Part shown: positions 43,818-53,831 of the stretch, piece by piece | Position numbering within the stretch: position 1 is the first letter of the stretch | Layout of the letters: each line of letters starts with the position of its first letter | Source: Chitinophaga sp. CF118 | Lineage (GTDB): Bacteria > Bacteroidota > Bacteroidia > Chitinophagales > Chitinophagaceae | Assembly: GCF_900112615.1 (NCBI RefSeq) | Contig: NZ_FOMK01000003.1 | Span: 930,001-994,000, forward strand | Reading direction: 5' to 3' | Length of the DNA: 64,000 nucleotides | Program-made: the position numbers and the translations under genes | The notes under the pieces: model-generated | What the model was told of the DNA's origin: nothing | Database searches by the model: none | The model's input: only the letters and a program-made list of their open reading frames with translations

Positions 43818-44432
43818 TTATTTATAGAACAGCAAAAATACCAGTACCAGATTGAGATGCTCTGCCAGGTATTGCTGGATAAAGCGTTGGGATTCAGTGA
43901 TGTGATTACTTACGGTATGTTTGGATAGACCAAGGCGGGAGGCTATTTCTTTATGGGATAACCCGTTTTCCCGGCTGAGCAGGTATACTTTGCGGCGCTG
44001 TGGACTTAGCAGTCCTATAGCTTCCCTTAACTTTTGATCATATTCTTTGGAGATGACCCGGTTGTCTGCAGCTGAAGCATCTGCCATTTCTATTTGCTCC
44101 ATGAGCAGGTCTACCAGTTTGGGATCACGGTTGGCGGCCCGCAGAAAATCTATGGCACGATGATAGGCAATGCGAAACATAAAACCTTCCAGGTTATCGA
44201 TACGGGGTAAAAGGTCCCTGCCCAGCCAGCATTTGGTTAGCACATCCATAACTACCTCTTCTGCTACCTGTGGAGATTTGATGATAGTCCGGATATAATG
44301 GAAAAGTCGCCCTTGCCATGCATGGAAGAAACTGCGGAATGCATTTTCATCGCCCTCCGAAATTAATTGTAAAAGTGCTTTATGCTGTGAAGTATCTGGC
44401 ATGCTGGTAGGCCCCTCTTTCCCTGTTGACAT
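43818..44432 (-). CDS. ECF-type RNA polymerase sigma-70 factor
   Basis: The 204 residues carry region 2 (FRSFFHAWQGRLFHYIRTIIKSPQVAEEVVMDVLTKCW) and region 4 (LSPQRRKVYLLSRENGLSHKEIASRLGLSKHTVSNHITES), as in Bacteroidota PUL sigma factors. It should direct transcription of the susCD locus when released by FecR. It starts 48 bp after the sprA stop codon with no stem-loop between. A TAACTTTA box on the minus strand near 44446 may be its own promoter. Confidence 0.94.
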   Translation of the reverse strand: MSTGKEGPTSMPDTSQHKALLQLISEGDENAFRSFFHAWQGRLFHYIRTIIKSPQVAEEVVMDVLTKCWLGRDLLPRIDNLEGFMFRIAYHRAIDFLRAANRDPKLVDLLMEQIEMADASAADNRVISKEYDQKLREAIGLLSPQRRKVYLLSRENGLSHKEIASRLGLSKHTVSNHITESQRFIQQYLAEHLNLVLVFLLFYK

Positions 44433-44480
44433 AAAAATAATAAAATAAAGTTATCACAGGGGAGTAGATGCGATGTGAGA

Positions 44481-47400
44481 TTATGGTCCCAGCATAAACC
44501 GTAATGTTAAGCCTCCTGTAGTGGTAATTGTAGGACTGGAAGTCGATAATACGGGAATCGTTTGTTTGCGGGTATAATAGAATTTAAGATTTACTTTTTT
44601 ATTGATTACATAATCTATCGAAGGGGCAATGCTGACTACCTTCTGTCCTGAAGTGGGAACAGATACACCTCCATCCAGTTGATTGTTGACCGACTTCTCA
44701 TCACGGTAACTCAGATCCATCCTGAAGTTAAGATCATTATCCAGTTTACGCGAACCGCTTTTTCCCACGGCGAAAGGCAGCATTAGTCCTTTTACCCGGT
44801 AACCACCACCTATTGTAATTTCACTGGTACGGGCCTCCGTTAACTGGTAGTCGGTCAGGCTCAGACTTAATGCGCGGGTCTTCTTATATTCCATGCGCAT
44901 GTTCAGGTTATTCTTTAGCGTAACATCTATCCCCAGTAAAGGTGATAGCTGCTCGGACATGGTAACATTTGGCACTGCATAATAAGGAACGTAGTTGCCG
45001 GAAATGGAATCCCTGAAACTTGGGGATCCCAGTGATTTTTCATCCATGTAACTGGATGATGTATTGAAGGAATTCATACTCAGACTGCTGATATAGGCAT
45101 GTGTAAGCGTGAGGCTTTGCACAAGATCACTGAATGCCTGCAGCCTGCTAAGTCCATCGTAGGTAATACGCCAGTTGGGCAGGGGAATCATACTCCTGAA
45201 AGGGTTACTCCGGATCTTATCCAGGCCGGAAGTAGCTATCAGCCCGATTTTATTGGGATCTTTCCCTGTATACGCAGCAAGAAATGCAGAGATCAGAACA
45301 TTCTGTTCATACTTTCCATAACCGTATTTATAAGCCGCATCACCTGTATCATTCACTGGCAGGGTAGGGTCTCTTGTATAAGGATTGGCAGCCCAGTAAC
45401 GGCTGGAAAGAATGGCGCGGTAATTCCTGAAATTGGTAAAACTTTGTGTAAGACCGTTATGCAGGAACAGTGTTTTGAGCATGATGTTGGTCACTTCAAA
45501 ACCACCGGTTTCATACGGGTCAAGATGTTCATATTCTCCAGAGCCATAACGGTCTTTGAATAGTTCCGAATGATTCTTGGAAAATGATTTGGTGAGTGTA
45601 AGGTCTATCCGCAAACTGGGAACTGGTTCCAGTTGCGCCTGTATATTCAGTGCCTGTGTAAACTGTTGCTGAAACTGTGAATTAAAGAGAGTGTCTTTAC
45701 TGATCAGTCCACGTTTAGCCTTGTTATCCAGCCATTTTGAATCAGGCTGGTAACCGAATATAAATGCCATTCCGGGTTGATTACTATGCCAGTTCATTCC
45801 AAGTAATTGTGTACTGTCCATATACCCCGGTAAGCGTGTATAGTTATTTTCTGAATAGTTGATATTGATTCGTTTGATAGCCAGCAGTGGTCTGATTAGT
45901 TTTTTCAGTAAAGGAGATACCTTTAACTCAGATTCTTTAGCTGCCTTTTTTCCGGGCTGTGGCTTGCTGGCTGTTCCCTGAATTTGTTTCAGGAATTTAG
46001 ACCTGTTATACAATTCGCTGAATTTAAACTCAGCAATGATAGCAGTGGTCTGTGTATTCTCAATGGTATTCCCCTGGATCCTGTTGGCCAGCGAAGCCGC
46101 TGTCCACCGGTATTGTGCCGCATAATTAACTGCTACATTGGTCCAGCTTAACAGAGGGAACTTTGCCAGCGGTAGGGTATAAGTACTGTTAAACGTCTGG
46201 AAATAATTGGTGTTACGCCCAAGTTTCTTCAGGTTGTTCCATACGCTGTCTTTCTTTGATTTGGTATTGATCCGGCCATCCGGTTCATCAATCCTGGCAT
46301 TGTTTACTGCTGTAAGATCGAAGCTGAGATTACGGGTAAGATCCCATTTAATACCATAATAACGATCAAAGTTGAAGTACTTGCTAAACGTTTCTCTGAG
46401 CTTGTAATCGCTCCCCACATTGCGCAGCCTTGATGCGCTGAACTGGCGTGAAATATCTGCCCGGAAGTTCACATTGGAAGGCAGCAGGTTGTAGTTAAAG
46501 CTCTTCAACAATCCCAGCCAGGGAGATTTGCTTTTGATGAGATTTTTGAATGGTTCTTTGAATTTACTTTGTTCGTTAAAATCATACCCCAGTACTCCAC
46601 GGTTTTTGATCAGCTCATAATTTTCAGTTGCCGGATTATGCTGTTTTGTTCCTGTGTAAGCATAGGTAAGATTAAAGTTCTCAATGCTCCAGGGCTTGAG
46701 CTTTTTCTTACCATCACTCACTCTTCGCAGGTTGGTGATGTTCAGACTGGTAATGGTAGTCAGATCCTGTGCTTGTTCTTTGATAGAATCCCTTTCGTGT
46801 TTATTTGCCGCCAGTTTTAATTTTTCTTTCAGTTTGATATCGATATCGAAAGGATCGTATTCAGGCATACTGGAAGATTGCGATTTACCCGCATATACCG
46901 GAATGGATAAACGTGCTTTTTTGGGCAGTAGTTTCCCCATGTCCAGGTTTATGGAAGCATCATATTGCAGGAGATTATCCTGGAAGCGTTCATTCAGGCT
47001 CTGGTTTACCGCACCATAACCGGATGTGTGCATACTGCTACTAACAGCCAGTGTACCGAGATCTGCCAGTTGCACATTCATCCTGCCGGTAGCTGCGTAA
47101 CCTCCTTTCTCTTCCAGCCCGGTGAGGCGCAGTTCGTCAAACCATACTTCCGCGCATTTAGATATACCATCGTTCGCCGGATTAGATACTGCCATCATCA
47201 TACCTTCCACATCTCCCAGGTTAGGATTCCCAATCACAGCAATCGTGTTACCGTTTGCAAGTACTTTCTCATACAGAGTAGTAGTTGAGGCGCCTGCGTT
47301 ATTACGGGTTTGTTTCAGGCTGCTGAGATCTGTAAGGGTGAGATCAAGCTCATTCGCAGTGGGCCATACGTCTGTTTGTGATTTAGCACCAAAGGCTGTA

Positions 47401-50400
47401 GTTCTTAGTGGAATACGGTATTCATAAAAGTTCTCCGTATAGTCGCTTCCTATGCGGATTACTGCTTCGAGGTCTTTGTCTTTTAATGTATTCTCATTAT
47501 CTACGGCTTCCGCATGAATGAATAACTGTAACTTCTTATAACGGCGAAAGTCCATTCCCAATGATTTATATACAGCCCTTGCCTTTCCATCCTGCAGGTT
47601 ACAGACCTGGAGAGACAATGATTGTTCATTGAGCAGGAGGGTGGAATTGCTGGTACTCAAACTGCTTTCCCGTTGCAAGCCTGGAGGCAGTACATATGCC
47701 ACCGGTGTACGGGTAGCATTCTCTTCTATGTTAACCGCGGTGTTATTGAAAGACGTTGTAGTGGCAGCGGTCACCATATCTCCTGCGCCTGCCTGTAGTT
47801 CATATCCATATTGGCGCCATTGGTTACGTACCAGTTGCAGTTTACCAAAGCGTAATACAACAGAATCTTCAAAGTTGGTCAGGTACATACGCATAAAGCG
47901 GATGGATTTGAAATCTGCAATGCCCCCTATAGCCGCATTATACTGATCTACCGGAATCTTGAACTGGTACCATGTTTCTGTATTGGAAGTGCCATTTGCC
48001 AGTGATACGGTAGTGTTGATTTTATCCACGATGTAGTTGGACCCAATAGGCATATTGGGCTTCATATGCACACGGTACTGGAAATAGGCTTCCGTTTCAT
48101 TCATTGTATTATCAAAATTCAGATCTTCAGATTCCGGTATATTGGTAGCAGCAGAAGAATAAGATGCATTATTGCTTGTAGCAGGAGAGTTCCCTTCCGG
48201 CATGCTAAAGCGTTTATAACGTTCAAGGATAGATAATTTCCTGGCATCATAATCATCTCCCCGGTAATAGTGGTAGTTGTCATTGGATGGATCTGCCAGT
48301 GCTGCCTGGTAAGCCGCGGAATTTGCTCCGAAGTTATTACGCAACTGTTGCAGGTAATTATTGCGGTAATAGGTTTCGTCGGCGGTGGTTAGTCCATCAT
48401 AGCCCACGTCCTGGTATTGTCTGATATTAGCATCATTGTCGAATGCCTTTGTCAGTTGTTGCTCGTAGGTGGGCATCCTTCCCCAGGTGGTAGAATCATA
48501 AGTAGTAGAGCCGGGTGCTTTCAGCCCGTTTTCAAATGATTTATGTGAATCTTTTAGGATATCTTCTGAAATACTGCCGAGATTAAAATAAAGGTCACCG
48601 CCGCTGCTTGATGGATTTTTTATAAAAGGGTCCTGTACCCAGAATTCTATGTACTGGACGTTGGATGCTTCAAAGTCGGTATTGTCAAGTGAACGCATAA
48701 TCCCTCCCCAGCGTTTTTTAGGCGATTTAAGCGTGCCGTCTGTATTTATCTGCGCTCTGTCCGCTTCAAAGTTATAAGGCCCCCGTTGGTCAGGATAATA
48801 GGCAAGATCGAGTGTTGTGAGCTGGGACTGTGTATACTCAGTAGAAACATTTGGGAATATTTCCTTTTCATATACGATTCTTACGCGCGGATCTGACTGA
48901 TCATCTTTCGTAATACCTGCGGGTAATCCCGTATTGGTGGTGATCTGTAGTGTTGGTTCTATAATGTACCAGGCCATGAGTGCCCTGTTCTTCCCATAAT
49001 CCAGTGAATCGATCAGGGTTGCTTCAGGAAACATTTCCATTCCTGTAGTATCTGTGGCACCGGCAGGAGTGGAGGCGAGTGCCCAGCTGGAAGAAGGTGA
49101 TTTCAGATCGTAATTACTTTCTGTTCCTTCAAAATCATCGATGTATACTTGTCCTTCACTGCTGCCAAATGAATTTATCAGTTTACTGTGTCCGGGAAAC
49201 AGTCTTGCCACTTCTCCTGTGAGGCTTATCTGGGAGGGTGTGGTAGTTTTATAATTAGGAAGTTTGTTCAGTAAACGGGTAAGTGTTTTAGAGGCTGAAT
49301 TATAGTTTCCATCCAGTCCTATTACAGTGTTATTAATAGGATCTTCTCCATAGTTTACTTTGGTGGTGTAGGGGCGTTCGCTCATGTGAACGATCGTAGA
49401 TCCGAGTGATAACTTATCATTCACTGTATAATCCAGCCTTGTACCCATATAATTCCTTACCTGCTGCCCGTATACACCGCTGTTCTCAAATGCAATATTA
49501 ATGGCAGATCCTGAACTGAGGATGCCATCATTGATAATTTTTACCCTGCCTAAATTATAATCTACTGTATAGTCGAGATTTTCTATCAGTGTTTTACCTC
49601 CTGCAGTAACAGTGACGGAACCTGAAGGGATATTATATGCATTCAGCGATACTTCAGATGAACTGCCAGCTTTGTAGCTACCTTTAATTACGAATCTGTT
49701 GAGGGCGGAATATTGTTCTGCCGCTGTTTTGGTAGAATCATACAGTTGTGGATAGAGGTATTGTTTCTCAAGTGCTGCATTACCACCGAAAGCTTTTGCC
49801 AGGTCTTTGCCAAATGGTTCCAGTACAGGAAAGATAATGCGTCCGTTAGAGGCATCTACAGTATATCCGCTTACAAAGTCGAATACGCCATCGGGCTGTG
49901 GGTCATTATTATTGTTGAGATTATCCAGGTTGAGGATAGAAATGATGGGAGCTCCGCTGTATTCATTTACAGCATCGGGCAGATAACGTCGCTGACTGGC
50001 AGCTCGTGTATCTGTTCCGGGATCGTTGTAATATACATCCATCGTGAAATCGGTGCTGCTTAGCTGATATGCACCTGTGGAATAGATGTTTTTCATCATC
50101 AGATTCCATATAGGCAGCCTTGTTCTTACAGCAGTTGCTTTCAGCATTTTCAGAAACAGCACCCGGCTGTTTGCATTATTGTTATCATCTGGAGGAACGT
50201 CCTGTGCAAAATCTCCTACCTTATAGGTGCGGCCATTATAACTGTATTCATAGGCAACAGCCAGCACCTGGTCTGATGTGAGCTGGCTGTTTAATGTAAT
50301 GAACCCTAATTTCCTGTTGATGGTATATTCCGTACTGTCCAGCTTACGGGCATACGTTTTCTCATAGTCCTGCACCGGTATTAATCCTGCTGCCTGTAAC

Positions 50401-51668
50401 TGGCTTACTGTCGTGCTGGGATTCCTGCTGGCATTATCTTCTGACAGTTTACTATAGAGATCATTGATACCGTTGTAAGGCAGTTTACCTCCGGCAATGA
50501 CGTGTACGGCATTGGTGTTGTAGGGATTATATTCCCCCAGATCCATTAAGCCTACCACATTGCGGGTATTAATGGTAGTCCCTGTTTTATTGGTGACCCA
50601 TACTTCTATCCTGGTGATGTTTGCTAGTGAACGCACAGAGGGCAGGTTGCCCATTGCGTAATTAAAGGTATCCCGGAAGAACTGTGCCATCAGGAAATTT
50701 CTATTTTCTTCATAGGCATTTCCTTTGATGGTATAAGACTGCGACTGACTACCACCTTTGAGGGTTAATGTTTGTTTCTGCGACTTCTGACTGGATAATA
50801 CGCTAGTGACTGTGAGTCGCCCGAACTGTAATTGTGTTTTAATCCCGAACAGTGATTGCATCCCGCTAATCAGTGAGCTGTTCAGCGGGAAGCTCACATT
50901 ACCAGCTTCTATCTTTTTTATTATCTCATCGTCATAACCGGTGTATTCAAGCTTTACCTGGTTTTCAAAATCAAAAGTGGACTGTGAATTATAATTGGTA
51001 ATGAGTTTCAGTTTATCGCCGATCTTTCCCGTCACATTCATGTTGATGTTCATGTTCATGTCAAATCCACCACTCTTGCGGGCACGTTCTGTCAGCACAG
51101 GATTATTGACATACTGACCATCATAACCCATGGATACTTCCAATGAGCCTTGTGGCTTTATATCTACTTTATTACCGCCGAAAATACGGTCGAAGATGCT
51201 GTTGCTTTTAATGAGTTCCGGAGCTTCATTTTTCCTGTTCAGGTTCCCCAGTGTAGATGCCCGCTTTTTAAAATAATCACTTTCGCTTTGCCGGGATTGC
51301 ATGTTATAGAAATCCTGGAAGCTCATAATAGTAGGCTTGCGATAATATTGATCACCTATTTTTTCAGAGATAATATAATTCCTGGTAACAGGATCGTACT
51401 CCACATCCTGCAGAATACCTTTCGGATCTTTCAGATCTACTGCATTTTCCGTGTGGTCAATCAGCCTTACTCCATGACGATCCTGCAATGGATATTTCAG
51501 TGTATCCATTACAGGTATAACAGTATCTTTTACGTCAACAGAGCCTGGCGTATAAACAGTTCCGTGAAGATCCCGCGCTGCTGTATCAATCATGAAAAAT
51601 AATACTACACTTGTAATAGCAAGGGTGGCATAGTGTTTTCTTATTCGTTTTCTAAGGGACTGCTTCAC
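44481..51668 (-). CDS. sprA: T9SS outer-membrane translocon SprA (GTG start)
   Basis: The 2395 residues match SprA, the giant single-chain barrel of the type IX secretion system. The start is GTG at 51668. An in-frame TAA lies four codons upstream, and the first ATG (51593) would remove the signal sequence HYATLAITSVVLFFMIDTAA, so GTG is required. Typical stretches are QGSLEVSMGYDGQYVNNPVLTERAR, GKIGDKLKLITNYNSQSTFDFENQVKLEYTGYDDEIIKKIEAGNVSFP and QVYIDDFEGTESNYDL. It forms the export pore for cargo with sorting domains, such as the surface protein at 25739-33040, together with PorV. It lies directly upstream of the polysaccharide locus. Confidence 0.95.
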   Translation of the reverse strand: MKQSLRKRIRKHYATLAITSVVLFFMIDTAARDLHGTVYTPGSVDVKDTVIPVMDTLKYPLQDRHGVRLIDHTENAVDLKDPKGILQDVEYDPVTRNYIISEKIGDQYYRKPTIMSFQDFYNMQSRQSESDYFKKRASTLGNLNRKNEAPELIKSNSIFDRIFGGNKVDIKPQGSLEVSMGYDGQYVNNPVLTERARKSGGFDMNMNINMNVTGKIGDKLKLITNYNSQSTFDFENQVKLEYTGYDDEIIKKIEAGNVSFPLNSSLISGMQSLFGIKTQLQFGRLTVTSVLSSQKSQKQTLTLKGGSQSQSYTIKGNAYEENRNFLMAQFFRDTFNYAMGNLPSVRSLANITRIEVWVTNKTGTTINTRNVVGLMDLGEYNPYNTNAVHVIAGGKLPYNGINDLYSKLSEDNASRNPSTTVSQLQAAGLIPVQDYEKTYARKLDSTEYTINRKLGFITLNSQLTSDQVLAVAYEYSYNGRTYKVGDFAQDVPPDDNNNANSRVLFLKMLKATAVRTRLPIWNLMMKNIYSTGAYQLSSTDFTMDVYYNDPGTDTRAASQRRYLPDAVNEYSGAPIISILNLDNLNNNNDPQPDGVFDFVSGYTVDASNGRIIFPVLEPFGKDLAKAFGGNAALEKQYLYPQLYDSTKTAAEQYSALNRFVIKGSYKAGSSSEVSLNAYNIPSGSVTVTAGGKTLIENLDYTVDYNLGRVKIINDGILSSGSAINIAFENSGVYGQQVRNYMGTRLDYTVNDKLSLGSTIVHMSERPYTTKVNYGEDPINNTVIGLDGNYNSASKTLTRLLNKLPNYKTTTPSQISLTGEVARLFPGHSKLINSFGSSEGQVYIDDFEGTESNYDLKSPSSSWALASTPAGATDTTGMEMFPEATLIDSLDYGKNRALMAWYIIEPTLQITTNTGLPAGITKDDQSDPRVRIVYEKEIFPNVSTEYTQSQLTTLDLAYYPDQRGPYNFEADRAQINTDGTLKSPKKRWGGIMRSLDNTDFEASNVQYIEFWVQDPFIKNPSSSGGDLYFNLGSISEDILKDSHKSFENGLKAPGSTTYDSTTWGRMPTYEQQLTKAFDNDANIRQYQDVGYDGLTTADETYYRNNYLQQLRNNFGANSAAYQAALADPSNDNYHYYRGDDYDARKLSILERYKRFSMPEGNSPATSNNASYSSAATNIPESEDLNFDNTMNETEAYFQYRVHMKPNMPIGSNYIVDKINTTVSLANGTSNTETWYQFKIPVDQYNAAIGGIADFKSIRFMRMYLTNFEDSVVLRFGKLQLVRNQWRQYGYELQAGAGDMVTAATTTSFNNTAVNIEENATRTPVAYVLPPGLQRESSLSTSNSTLLLNEQSLSLQVCNLQDGKARAVYKSLGMDFRRYKKLQLFIHAEAVDNENTLKDKDLEAVIRIGSDYTENFYEYRIPLRTTAFGAKSQTDVWPTANELDLTLTDLSSLKQTRNNAGASTTTLYEKVLANGNTIAVIGNPNLGDVEGMMMAVSNPANDGISKCAEVWFDELRLTGLEEKGGYAATGRMNVQLADLGTLAVSSSMHTSGYGAVNQSLNERFQDNLLQYDASINLDMGKLLPKKARLSIPVYAGKSQSSSMPEYDPFDIDIKLKEKLKLAANKHERDSIKEQAQDLTTITSLNITNLRRVSDGKKKLKPWSIENFNLTYAYTGTKQHNPATENYELIKNRGVLGYDFNEQSKFKEPFKNLIKSKSPWLGLLKSFNYNLLPSNVNFRADISRQFSASRLRNVGSDYKLRETFSKYFNFDRYYGIKWDLTRNLSFDLTAVNNARIDEPDGRINTKSKKDSVWNNLKKLGRNTNYFQTFNSTYTLPLAKFPLLSWTNVAVNYAAQYRWTAASLANRIQGNTIENTQTTAIIAEFKFSELYNRSKFLKQIQGTASKPQPGKKAAKESELKVSPLLKKLIRPLLAIKRININYSENNYTRLPGYMDSTQLLGMNWHSNQPGMAFIFGYQPDSKWLDNKAKRGLISKDTLFNSQFQQQFTQALNIQAQLEPVPSLRIDLTLTKSFSKNHSELFKDRYGSGEYEHLDPYETGGFEVTNIMLKTLFLHNGLTQSFTNFRNYRAILSSRYWAANPYTRDPTLPVNDTGDAAYKYGYGKYEQNVLISAFLAAYTGKDPNKIGLIATSGLDKIRSNPFRSMIPLPNWRITYDGLSRLQAFSDLVQSLTLTHAYISSLSMNSFNTSSSYMDEKSLGSPSFRDSISGNYVPYYAVPNVTMSEQLSPLLGIDVTLKNNLNMRMEYKKTRALSLSLTDYQLTEARTSEITIGGGYRVKGLMLPFAVGKSGSRKLDNDLNFRMDLSYRDEKSVNNQLDGGVSVPTSGQKVVSIAPSIDYVINKKVNLKFYYTRKQTIPVLSTSSPTITTTGGLTLRFMLGP

Positions 51669-51972
51669 GCGACGATCTTACTTGAGCTGCATTTCGTAAT
51701 TACCAATAATTCGTGCCTTCATATTCTATCTATACGATAATTCGGCTCTGTACATTAACGTGATACTTTAAAATAGTATTGCTGGTTGACTATAGACAGG
51801 AGAATTGTCTAGATGAAATGGTAAACTAGTCAGTTGAAAGCAGTTATAAACCTAATATTTTATGCAGGGAACCGTTTATCCGTTAATTTATACCAGATAT
51901 TAATTGGCCTTTCTATTACATTTACAATTACATTTACTTTGCATCCTGAATTTAATTTAAACCCCGAATAGT
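51669..51972. other. Divergent intergenic region between sprA and the M23 peptidase gene
   Basis: The 304-bp AT-rich gap must hold two promoters. TTACTTTG at about 51934-51941 is a 7-of-8 match to TAnnTTTG for the rightward gene. Otherwise I see no gene, repeat or RNA. Confidence 0.4.
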
Positions 51973-53757
51973 ATGAAAATCGCAACTTTTACAGCTGCCA
52001 TGTTCCTTTGTTTACATGTGTGTGCACAACAACCTCAACAGGAAGACCAGTTTTCTTCCGAAATTCTTTATAAAAGCGTAAAGAAGCCCATGATAGCCAT
52101 TCCGAATGGACCGGATGGTGATGAAATGACGAATAGGCCGGTCTTAAGCAGCTTAAAGATGGTATCTGACCGTAAGGCTGTTAGAATAGCGCCCAGGCAG
52201 CCGGTAATCGTAACTGAAACCGATGCTCCAGGTGTAACAGCACTGGCAAAAATGTACGCTGCCAATGTTTGTGCACAACCTGTAGTGGAAGCTGATCTGG
52301 AACCAGTTTACAGTTCTGTAAAGGCACATATGCCTTTATATCTGCCTTATCGCAACAGCGTAGTAAGTATCTGGCAAGGATTTTATTACAGCTGGGATAA
52401 TAATAATGATGGTAAGAATGATGCCCACCGCGCTATTGATTATGGCAAATCTAGCGTAGCTGCGAATGAAGATCCTTCCTTTGGTGTATATGCTATTGCT
52501 CCAGGAAAGGTAATCACTGTACAGTGGTCTGATGGTGGAGGTAATAATGTCACCATTGAACATACTGCTCCAGACGGTTATAAATACCGGAGTACTTATC
52601 TGCATCTGCGTAATGGGTATGACCATGACCGTGCACAGGCTAAAAAATCTCCTTCTGCCAAATACATGGCATTTGCCAACAATGGTACCAGCAGTAATTT
52701 ATGCTGGGGAACTAACAGTCAGGTGATCAAAGTTAAAGTGAATGATATGGTACAGGCTGGTGATTTTATCGGTAATTCCGGTAATACCGGTTCCGGTGGA
52801 ATTGGCGTTATACTGAATGATGATGGTACTATGAAGAATCCGGATACCCGTTCTTTTAACGTACACCTGCATTATGAAACAAGGGTACTGGATACACGCA
52901 GCGGCCATTCAGGCGAATGGGTACTGGTAGATCCATATGGTACTTATAACAGCAGCAGCGTAAGTTGTTATGATCTGGAAGCCAATACACCGTATGCACG
53001 TTTGTTTGCTCCTTTTTACCCAAGTTTCCATAATGTTCCTTTGGATATCGTAAACAAATTCTGGTCTTACTATACCGGTATGGGTATGGCATTGCAAACA
53101 GTGAGTGTGGATAAAAATGGTGGTGATTTGTATGCCGCAGGTTCATTCCAGTGGGGACTTACCGGTGCATGGTATGCACGTTTTTACATGACCGGCAGTA
53201 CTTATCAGAGTTATTTCAATACCTACAGCAGCCAGGGATTCCGTCCCCGTCAGATTTCAGTTACCAAAGACGGTAGTGGCAATCCACGTTTTTCTGTGAT
53301 ATGGGAAAAGAATCCTGCCGGAGAAACAGCACAGTCTTTCCATAATACAGATGATGCTGCTTTTGATGTTGCATGGAAAAATTATGTAGTAACTAAGAAA
53401 TGGCATGTACAGGAACACGCAGATTATACCGTAAATGGTAAAAGATATCATGCAGCTGTGTTTGTAAACAAACCATCTGATAATGGCTTCTATCTTTATT
53501 ATGGTATGAACGCTGCTGATTTCGGTAATAAGTTCAATGAACTGTATAAAAGCTGGGAGCTGAAAAGTATCTGTGTAGATAATGGTAAGGTAGGAGGTGT
53601 ATGGCGTCCGAAGCAGAATAACTACGCTGCTTATTTCGGGATGTCATCTTCAGATTATCAATCTAAATTTAACCAGTTCTCAGCGCAGGGATTACGCCTG
53701 GTGAAAGTGCAGAACTATGATGACAATCAGCACTTCAGTGCTATTTGGGGAAAATAG
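51973..53757 (+). CDS. Secreted M23 metallopeptidase with C-terminal BTRD1-like repeats
   Basis: The 594 residues have a signal peptide ending VCAQ. The M23 zinc site is visible as His152 and Asp156 (HRAIDYG) and His298-Leu-His300 (VHLHYE), with YLHLR between. This fold cleaves peptidoglycan cross-bridges or Gly-rich peptides. From about residue 355 to the end come four repeats of about 55 residues, each with a (F/Y)Y(M/G)xxxxYQxxFNxxxxQGxRxxxxxx pattern and FSVIWEK, FSAIWGK or similar closing strands. These resemble bacterial tandem repeat domain 1 (BTRD1). The repeats probably anchor or target the peptidase. It is monocistronic. Confidence 0.85.
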   Translation: MKIATFTAAMFLCLHVCAQQPQQEDQFSSEILYKSVKKPMIAIPNGPDGDEMTNRPVLSSLKMVSDRKAVRIAPRQPVIVTETDAPGVTALAKMYAANVCAQPVVEADLEPVYSSVKAHMPLYLPYRNSVVSIWQGFYYSWDNNNDGKNDAHRAIDYGKSSVAANEDPSFGVYAIAPGKVITVQWSDGGGNNVTIEHTAPDGYKYRSTYLHLRNGYDHDRAQAKKSPSAKYMAFANNGTSSNLCWGTNSQVIKVKVNDMVQAGDFIGNSGNTGSGGIGVILNDDGTMKNPDTRSFNVHLHYETRVLDTRSGHSGEWVLVDPYGTYNSSSVSCYDLEANTPYARLFAPFYPSFHNVPLDIVNKFWSYYTGMGMALQTVSVDKNGGDLYAAGSFQWGLTGAWYARFYMTGSTYQSYFNTYSSQGFRPRQISVTKDGSGNPRFSVIWEKNPAGETAQSFHNTDDAAFDVAWKNYVVTKKWHVQEHADYTVNGKRYHAAVFVNKPSDNGFYLYYGMNAADFGNKFNELYKSWELKSICVDNGKVGGVWRPKQNNYAAYFGMSSSDYQSKFNQFSAQGLRLVKVQNYDDNQHFSAIWGK

Positions 53758-53784
53758 GTTTTAGTAGCGTGTTGATTATAAAAG

Positions 53785-53816
53785 AAACCCGGCTCTGTTA
53801 TGGAGCCGGGTTTTAT
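53785..53816. terminator. Bidirectional terminator between the M23 and YfhO genes
   Basis: AAACCCGGCTC / GAGCCGGGTTT, an 11-bp perfect stem with a 7-nt loop, is followed by TATT on the plus strand. It lies between two convergent genes. Confidence 0.9.
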
Positions 53817-53831
53817 TAATATAAAGAAAGA

